In this document: one piece after another, positions 36,333 to 39,719 of the stretch
How positions within the stretch are numbered: position 1 is the stretch's first letter
Layout: every line of letters starts with the position of its first letter
Origin: Merdicola sp963557785
GTDB taxonomy: Bacteria > Bacillota > Clostridia > TANB77 > CAG-508
Direction: 5' to 3'
Assembly (NCBI GenBank): GCA_963557785.1
Contig: CAUWBF010000014.1
Span: 1-39,719, forward strand
DNA length: 39,719 nucleotides
The notes under the pieces: generated by a model
What the model was told of the DNA's origin: nothing
The model's input: the letters and a program-made list of their open reading frames with translations, nothing else
Databases searched by the model: none
Translations under genes and position numbers: made by a program

Positions 36333-36860
36333 CTAATTTTGTTCTTTTAAACTATTCTCAAAATCAATTATCCACTTTTCTAATGTTTCTACTAATGCTA
36401 ATTGTTGTTTGAACATTTGTTTTCCAACATTAGGAATATGTTGTCTATGAGATTGTCTTTCATTTAGTAATTCTTTTAATTCTAATATCTTTGATTTTAT
36501 ATTAGAAACAAGAATCTTTTTTTGTTCATCATCTACTAAATCTAAATTCGTGATAATAATATTAAAATCCAAATATAGACTAACATCAGAATTTGAAATA
36601 TCATTCATAAGTTTATTAAAATAATCATTACCTTTGTTAGTAATAGTATATATTGCTTTATCTGGCATATTTCCCTCTTTCTCTTTATGGCTAACAATAT
36701 ATTCTTTTGATTCTAATTGTAATACTTTCTTATAAATAGACTGTTCACTAATTTTTACCCATCTTGGTATATTACGATATTCTATATTTTTTTTAATATC
36801 ATAAGCACTTTGTGATTTTTGTTTAATAAGTCCTAATAATACCAAATCTATATTTGACAT
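36333..36860 (-). CDS. PadR family regulator
   Basis: 175 residues. N-terminal winged helix (about 1-85; LVLLGLIKQKSQSAYDIKK and SIYKKVLQLESKEYIV) and a C-terminal helical dimerisation domain (about 90-170). PadR proteins usually repress a neighbouring operon and are released by small ligands. It lies between the VOC gene and tet; the dyad over the unit's -10 box is the likely operator. Confidence 0.9.
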   Translation of the reverse strand: MSNIDLVLLGLIKQKSQSAYDIKKNIEYRNIPRWVKISEQSIYKKVLQLESKEYIVSHKEKEGNMPDKAIYTITNKGNDYFNKLMNDISNSDVSLYLDFNIIITNLDLVDDEQKKILVSNIKSKILELKELLNERQSHRQHIPNVGKQMFKQQLALVETLEKWIIDFENSLKEQN

Positions 36861-36872
36861 AATCTCTACTCC

Positions 36873-37222
36873 TTACTTAATATAATCTGTAACGCCAAGT
36901 CTATTTCCAAATGGATCTTCAAACTCGACTGCATTACCAGTTCCAATTTTAAAAGGCTCACTCAAAAATTTTATACCATTATTCAACATTTCTTTATAGA
37001 AGATTGCAACATCTTCTACTTTAAACCATATTGTAGGCTTTAAATTCTCAAATTTATTTTTGTCTTTTAAAATTATTGCAGGTTCTTCATTTCCAATATT
37101 ATAAGCAACCATTCCCTTATTAGAGAAATCAAATTTCTTTTTAACCCCAATATTTCCTCATAATATCTTTTTGCTTCTTCCATATTATCTACAGGAAGAA
37201 AATAGTTGTCATAATTTTTCAT
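36873..37222 (-). pseudogene. VOC-family (glyoxalase-like) protein, frameshifted
   Basis: The frame from ATG 37222 reads MKNYDNYFLPVDNMEEAKRY, a typical VOC start, through YYEEILG. It loses frame at the G-run 37145-37148. The second frame continues with KKKFDFSNKGMVAYNIGNEE to the end at 36873, with the closing VEFEDPFGNRLGVTDYIK that is standard for the fold. One more G in the run (five, not four) restores a single protein of about 116 residues. VOC proteins act as dioxygenases, glyoxalases or antibiotic-binding proteins; the ligand here is unknown. First gene of the PadR-tet unit. Confidence 0.8.
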
Positions 37223-37254
37223 ATATTTAAGCCCTTCTTTCTACTACAAACTAT

Positions 37255-37275
37255 ACTACTATAGTATATAGTAGT
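37255..37275. promoter_or_regulatory. dyad, likely PadR operator
   Basis: ACTACTATA (37255-37263), GTA, TATAGTAGT (37267-37275): perfect nine-base arms covering the -10 box of the VOC-PadR-tet promoter. Confidence 0.65.
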
Positions 37276-37291
37276 TATAATTAAATGTCAA
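37263..37291 (-). promoter_or_regulatory. promoter of VOC-PadR-tet unit
   Basis: Minus strand consensus TTGACA (37291-37286), exact 17-bp spacer, TATACT (37268-37263), 41 bases before the VOC ATG. Confidence 0.8.
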
Positions 37292-37337
37292 TAAATAATA
37301 AAAAAATAATTGCATTTAATTCGTTTATAATTCTTAT

Positions 37338-37371
37338 AAAAAATAGATTAGTTGCACTGAACTAATCTATT
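37338..37371 (-). terminator. terminator, second of tandem pair
   Basis: A perfect 12-bp stem AATAGATTAGTT/AACTAATCTATT (37342-37353 with 37360-37371), six-base loop, T-run on the minus strand. Insulates the VOC-PadR-tet promoter from the upstream block. Confidence 0.82.
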
Positions 37372-37391
37372 TGTATAACTGCTTGTCGTAC

Positions 37392-37421
37392 AAAAAAGAC
37401 TGTCATTACTGACAATCTTTT
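37392..37421 (-). terminator. terminator, first of tandem pair
   Basis: A 12-bp stem with one G-U pair (37394-37405 with 37410-37421), loop TTAC, minus-strand T-run (37397-37392). 43 bases after the membrane-protein stop at 37464. Confidence 0.8.
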
Positions 37422-37463
37422 CGGTAAATTACTATAAATCAATAACTATAAAATTGTAATTTC

Positions 37464-37940
37464 TTATTCTAATTCTTTTTTATGATTTAAGTGTATTCCT
37501 ATATGTCCTATTCCTAATACTATTGTTGATATAATAAGAAATATATTTCTACCATATATACCTAGTAACAGAAATGCAACTACTGGCAAAGTAGCTCCTG
37601 CAACTGGTATTCCTAACAAGCTACTATACATATCTTTCATTGTTTTATTACTTTTAAAATATCTTATCCAATATATTTCGTATAAAATCATTATAATAAA
37701 GGCAATTAACAATATACTAGACCAGTTTGATATTTTATTTATATTAAAATCACTAAATATCAATGACAGACAGGTTACTAGCATTTCTCCAAGCCACTCC
37801 AATAGTAGTAATACTTTATTTTCATTTTTTACATATTTATCATAGCCTTTAGGCTTATTTTTACTCCATATAATATTTGGTAACATCAACATTAGTAAAA
37901 ATATTAAACCTATATATGAAAATCCAAAGTGAATATTCAT
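37464..37940 (-). CDS. polytopic membrane protein, unknown
   Basis: 158 residues with about four to five hydrophobic helices (about 5-25, 45-63, 72-90, 107-128, 130-148). A loop near residue 30 reads KPKGYDKYVKNEN. I do not recognise the family with confidence. The start has GGAAGTGAG upstream. It follows the AAA kinase by 30 bases with no promoter between, so the pair is probably co-transcribed. Confidence 0.7.
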   Translation of the reverse strand: MNIHFGFSYIGLIFLLMLMLPNIIWSKNKPKGYDKYVKNENKVLLLLEWLGEMLVTCLSLIFSDFNINKISNWSSILLIAFIIMILYEIYWIRYFKSNKTMKDMYSSLLGIPVAGATLPVVAFLLLGIYGRNIFLIISTIVLGIGHIGIHLNHKKELE

Positions 37941-37970
37941 TAACTCATCTCACTTCCATATTGTAATTTG

Positions 37971-38516
37971 TTAATTAATCAAATATGCTTTATTATTAAT
38001 TTCTGTTTTTACTTTTAATACCGTTTCTTCAATAGAAGAATTTGTTGTGTCTATAACATTAGATTCGTATTTGCCAAGATTATTAAATTGATTCCACATA
38101 GTTTCTACTAAATTTATATTGGTTTCTTTATTAAGTTTTGAGCGTTCAATTGCTCGTTTCATTGTTTCTTCTTTAGTGGCTCTCAAAATAATATAATGTA
38201 CTTCGTAGTTTTCCTGTGCTGCTTTTATCCATGGGTCTAAAAACCACGGTCCTACAATTCCATCAACAATTACATCATACCCACCTCGTGCATATCTCTT
38301 TGCAGCCTCTAAAAAGGCTTCAATGACAACCAGATTTTGCTTGTTGGATTCTGGCAAATGTGGTGGTATTGCGCCTTTGCTTAAGTAATGAAAAAAGTCA
38401 TCGGTGTGCATATGCACTGATTTATCCATATCTGATTCCTTTGCGACAATTGACGCAGTTGTTGTTTTTCCTGTCCCCGGTGAGCCTGTAATCACAATAA
38501 TTCTTCCTTGATTCAT
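37971..38516 (-). CDS. AAA_33-type P-loop kinase
   Basis: 181 residues. Walker A ITGSPGTGKTTTAS (about 9-22), then HMHTDDFFHYL (acid-base Asp pair), VIVDGIVGPWF and a lid with KEETMKRAIERSK. This is the layout of small-molecule kinases and of zeta-like or chloramphenicol-phosphotransferase-like proteins. The substrate is unknown. The codon and base use looks nearer to the Inc18-like block than to the chromosome. Ribosome site GAGGGAAA precedes the ATG. It sits directly after the truncated zeta gene, so it is probably transcribed from the omega promoter. Confidence 0.8.
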   Translation of the reverse strand: MNQGRIIVITGSPGTGKTTTASIVAKESDMDKSVHMHTDDFFHYLSKGAIPPHLPESNKQNLVVIEAFLEAAKRYARGGYDVIVDGIVGPWFLDPWIKAAQENYEVHYIILRATKEETMKRAIERSKLNKETNINLVETMWNQFNNLGKYESNVIDTTNSSIEETVLKVKTEINNKAYLIN

Positions 38517-38544
38517 CTATATTTTCCCTCACAATTTGAATTTA

Positions 38545-38586
38545 TCACTTTGTTCCTGCCTGCTCAATCATCTTCTTCGCAAACTC
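38545..38586 (-). pseudogene. C-terminal scrap of another gene
   Basis: In a frame different from zeta, EFAKKMIEQAGTK ends at a TGA just before the kinase. This reads as the tail of a gene that once preceded the kinase. It joins the zeta fragment at about 38584-38600. Confidence 0.4.
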
Positions 38587-38726
38587 GTTTTCCCTGACCC
38601 TGGTTGCCCACCAAGTAAAAAAGCGGTTGGCGATTCAACCGCTTTTTTTCCTTGAACCAATTCTTCTAAATTATCATTTAAGCGATTTTCAAATTGTTTG
38701 TCAGTAAAATTGACTATATTTGCCAT
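38568..38726 (-). pseudogene. zeta: zeta toxin, N-terminal fragment
   Basis: 52 residues beginning MANIVNFTDKQFENRLNDNL and reaching LLGGQPGSGKTSLR before the frame leaves the family and stops. Zeta of pSM19035 is a UDP-GlcNAc kinase of about 287 residues that blocks wall synthesis. Here only the region to the end of Walker A remains, without the catalytic Asp, the substrate site and the lid, so it cannot be a toxin. It follows epsilon by one base, the native spacing. Confidence 0.9.
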
Positions 38727-38727
38727 A

Positions 38728-39000
38728 TTAAGCCACTTTCTCTTTATTCAAAACTTGTTTTGAATAGCGATTCATTGACCGCCAATACTCATGAACGGCT
38801 TGTAATTCTTCTAAAGAATAATCAAAAAGATTTACACGTTTTGCAAGCTTTAATTGGTTTAATAAATTGACTTCCAATAATTGAGAGTCATTTTTATTTA
38901 ATTCATGATTCAAAACATAGTTTAATACTCGATTATAAACGCTTGCCGATAATTCGTTAATGATCTCTATTTCAAATGTTTTTTCATAAGTAACTGCCAT
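38728..39000 (-). CDS. epsilon: epsilon antitoxin
   Basis: 90 residues starting MAVTYEKTFEIEIINELSAS, the epsilon antitoxin of the Inc18 epsilon-zeta system. A helical bundle that blocks the ATP site of zeta. Full length with no broken motif. Its toxin next door is truncated, so it has no local target but could neutralise a zeta on another element. Confidence 0.95.
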   Translation of the reverse strand: MAVTYEKTFEIEIINELSASVYNRVLNYVLNHELNKNDSQLLEVNLLNQLKLAKRVNLFDYSLEELQAVHEYWRSMNRYSKQVLNKEKVA

Positions 39001-39016
39001 TTCATTTTCACTCCTT

Positions 39017-39232
39017 TTAAAGTTTGTCAGGTAAATATTTCCGAATATATTCTTCTAAGGCTTTATCCATAACTTCTTTTACGTTTCCGCCATTCTTTGC
39101 TGTTTCGATTTTTATAATATGGTGCAAGTCAGCACGAACACGAACCGTCTTATCCCCCATAATATCTTTTTTTGCACTGATTGGTGTATCATTTCGTTTT
39201 GCTTTTTGTGCGCCTAAATTTCCCACAACCAC
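39017..39232 (-). CDS. omega: omega repressor
   Basis: 71 residues, GTG start, reading MVVGNLGAQKAKRNDTPISA and ending LEEYIRKYLPDKL. A ribbon-helix-helix dimer (KTVRVRADLHH... beta strand, then helices). It binds 7-bp heptads and controls its own operon, copy number and partition genes on Inc18 plasmids. It lies 16 bases before epsilon. The heptads upstream are its operator. Confidence 0.96.
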   Translation of the reverse strand: MVVGNLGAQKAKRNDTPISAKKDIMGDKTVRVRADLHHIIKIETAKNGGNVKEVMDKALEEYIRKYLPDKL

Positions 39233-39260
39233 TCACTTCTTTCTATTTCTTCTTACTCTT

Positions 39261-39289
39261 ATTTTATCATCAACAATCACAAATCACAA
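39261..39289 (-). promoter_or_regulatory. omega promoter
   Basis: Minus strand TTGTGA (39289-39284), 17-bp spacer ending TGA, TAAAAT (39266-39261). The -35 box lies inside the omega heptad array. Confidence 0.65.
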
Positions 39290-39337
39290 GTGATTTGTGA
39301 TTAATCACTTGTGATTTGTGATAAGTGATTTGTGATT
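39275..39337. promoter_or_regulatory. omega operator: nine contiguous 7-bp heptads
   Basis: Nine unspaced copies of WATCACW in both orientations: AATCACA, AATCACA, AGTGATT, TGTGATT, AATCACT, TGTGATT, TGTGATA, AGTGATT, TGTGATT. This is the known binding site type of the omega repressor. Confidence 0.93.
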
Positions 39338-39344
39338 AATATAT

Positions 39345-39368
39345 AAAAGCCCTCTTTAAAGGGCTTTT
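39345..39368 (-). terminator. terminator of topoisomerase fragment
   Basis: Nine-base arms AAAAGCCCT/AGGGCTTTT (39345-39353 with 39360-39368), six-base loop, T-rich on both strands. It separates the topoisomerase tail from the omega operator. Confidence 0.75.
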
Positions 39369-39372
39369 ATGC

Positions 39373-39636
39373 TTATTTTGAAAAAGAGATAAAATCAATA
39401 TATCCCTTTTCTCCGATTTTTACAACGGCATTGTAGGACTTTCTATCTTTCGTTTTGATTCCTTTTACCAGGGTTTCTTTTCCCTCTAGTAATTCTTTTA
39501 CATTTGTTTTGGTGAGTTTTTTCTTTCTAAAATGTTCAGCTAAAGTGAAGGTACATTCAGGATAATTTGAACAACCATAAAACGATTTTTTTAATACAAT
39601 ATTGTTGCCACACTTAGGACATTTTCCTACAAGGGG
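39373..39636 (-). pseudogene. topoisomerase C-terminal fragment (zinc ribbon)
   Basis: About 87 codons. VGKCPKCG, YGCSNYPEC and EHFRKKKLTKTNVKELLEGK, ending YIDFISFSK, the tail of the type IA topoisomerase carried with omega-epsilon-zeta on pSM19035/pAMbeta1-type plasmids. The four cysteines form a C4 zinc ribbon. Upstream (above 39637) the frame runs into the inverted repeat, so the catalytic part is missing. Confidence 0.88.
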
Positions 39637-39705
39637 TCCCGAGCGCTTAGTGGGAATTTGTACCCCTTATCGATACAAATTCCCCGTAGGCGCTAGGGAC
39701 CTCTT
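39631..39705. repeat. imperfect 34-bp inverted repeat
   Basis: Arms 39631-39664 and 39672-39705, with about six mismatches and a seven-base spacer. The shared cores include GGTCCC, AGCGC and GGGAATTTGTA. It is more GC-rich than the rest of the window. It forms the junction between the topoisomerase fragment and the erm(B)-downstream DNA. Confidence 0.9.
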
Positions 39706-39719
39706 TAGCTCCTTGGAAG
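39667..39719 (-). CDS. end of a small ORF known from erm(B) 3' DNA (partial)
   Basis: The last 16 codons read SKELKRSLAPTGNLYR and a TAA at 39669-39667; the start is beyond the right edge. I know this tail from a short ORF placed directly 3' of erm(B) on Inc18 plasmids and related elements. Function unknown. Its value here is as a marker of the neighbouring erm(B). Confidence 0.75.
   Translation of the reverse strand, partial: SKELKRSLAPTGNLYR

Overview
The window is very AT-rich DNA from a Gram-positive, spore-forming member of the Clostridia. Supporting genes are a SleB-type cortex-lytic enzyme, RemA, YicC/YloC, an Asp23-AmaP-DUF2273 set, formate-tetrahydrofolate ligase and a CD1247-like zinc-ribbon protein beside EF-P. 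Genus and species cannot be read from the sequence. Almost every protein gene is on the minus strand, so operons are described from high to low coordinates.

Chromosomal part (1 to about 32.5 kb). The left end holds a partial tRNA-His, an alpha/beta hydrolase, ssrA (tmRNA), and the only forward genes: tRNA-Trp and a frameshifted M23 peptidase gene. Then come these units: efp with its zinc-ribbon partner; yqeG / A24 prepilin peptidase / Xaa-Pro peptidase; sleB; asp23-amaP-DUF2273-nusB-xseA-xseB-DUF212-fhs; priA-def-fmt; rsmE / K,T-rich membrane protein / yicC / remA / rpoZ / kinase; an AlkD-like gene; a TetR-controlled heterodimeric ABC exporter; galE-ydcF; and a GtrII-like membrane protein with polA and a lytic transglycosylase. 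Most units have a recognisable sigma-A promoter (TTGnnn, about 17 bp, TAnnnT), and several end in a clear intrinsic terminator.

Accessory part (about 32.5 kb to the right edge) is a mosaic resistance island. It contains a remnant of a helix-turn-helix gene and an IS110-family transposase with long non-coding flanks. Next is a ribosomal-protection tetracycline resistance gene, best matched from memory to tet(44), in one unit with a PadR regulator and a frameshifted VOC gene. A membrane protein and an AAA_33-type kinase follow, and then an Inc18-plasmid-like block: omega repressor, epsilon antitoxin, a zeta toxin cut off just after its Walker A motif, nine omega-operator heptads and the tail of a topoisomerase. 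The last bases are a long imperfect inverted repeat and the end of a small ORF that I know from DNA directly downstream of erm(B), so erm(B) probably lies just outside the window.

The most notable points are the broken addiction module, in which antitoxin and repressor are kept, the toxin is lost and an unrelated P-loop kinase now sits downstream; the TetR promoter carrying two mirror-image operators inside the upstream gene's stop region; the PadR/VOC/tet unit under a dyad-bearing promoter; and three broken reading frames that are either real pseudogenes or base errors.
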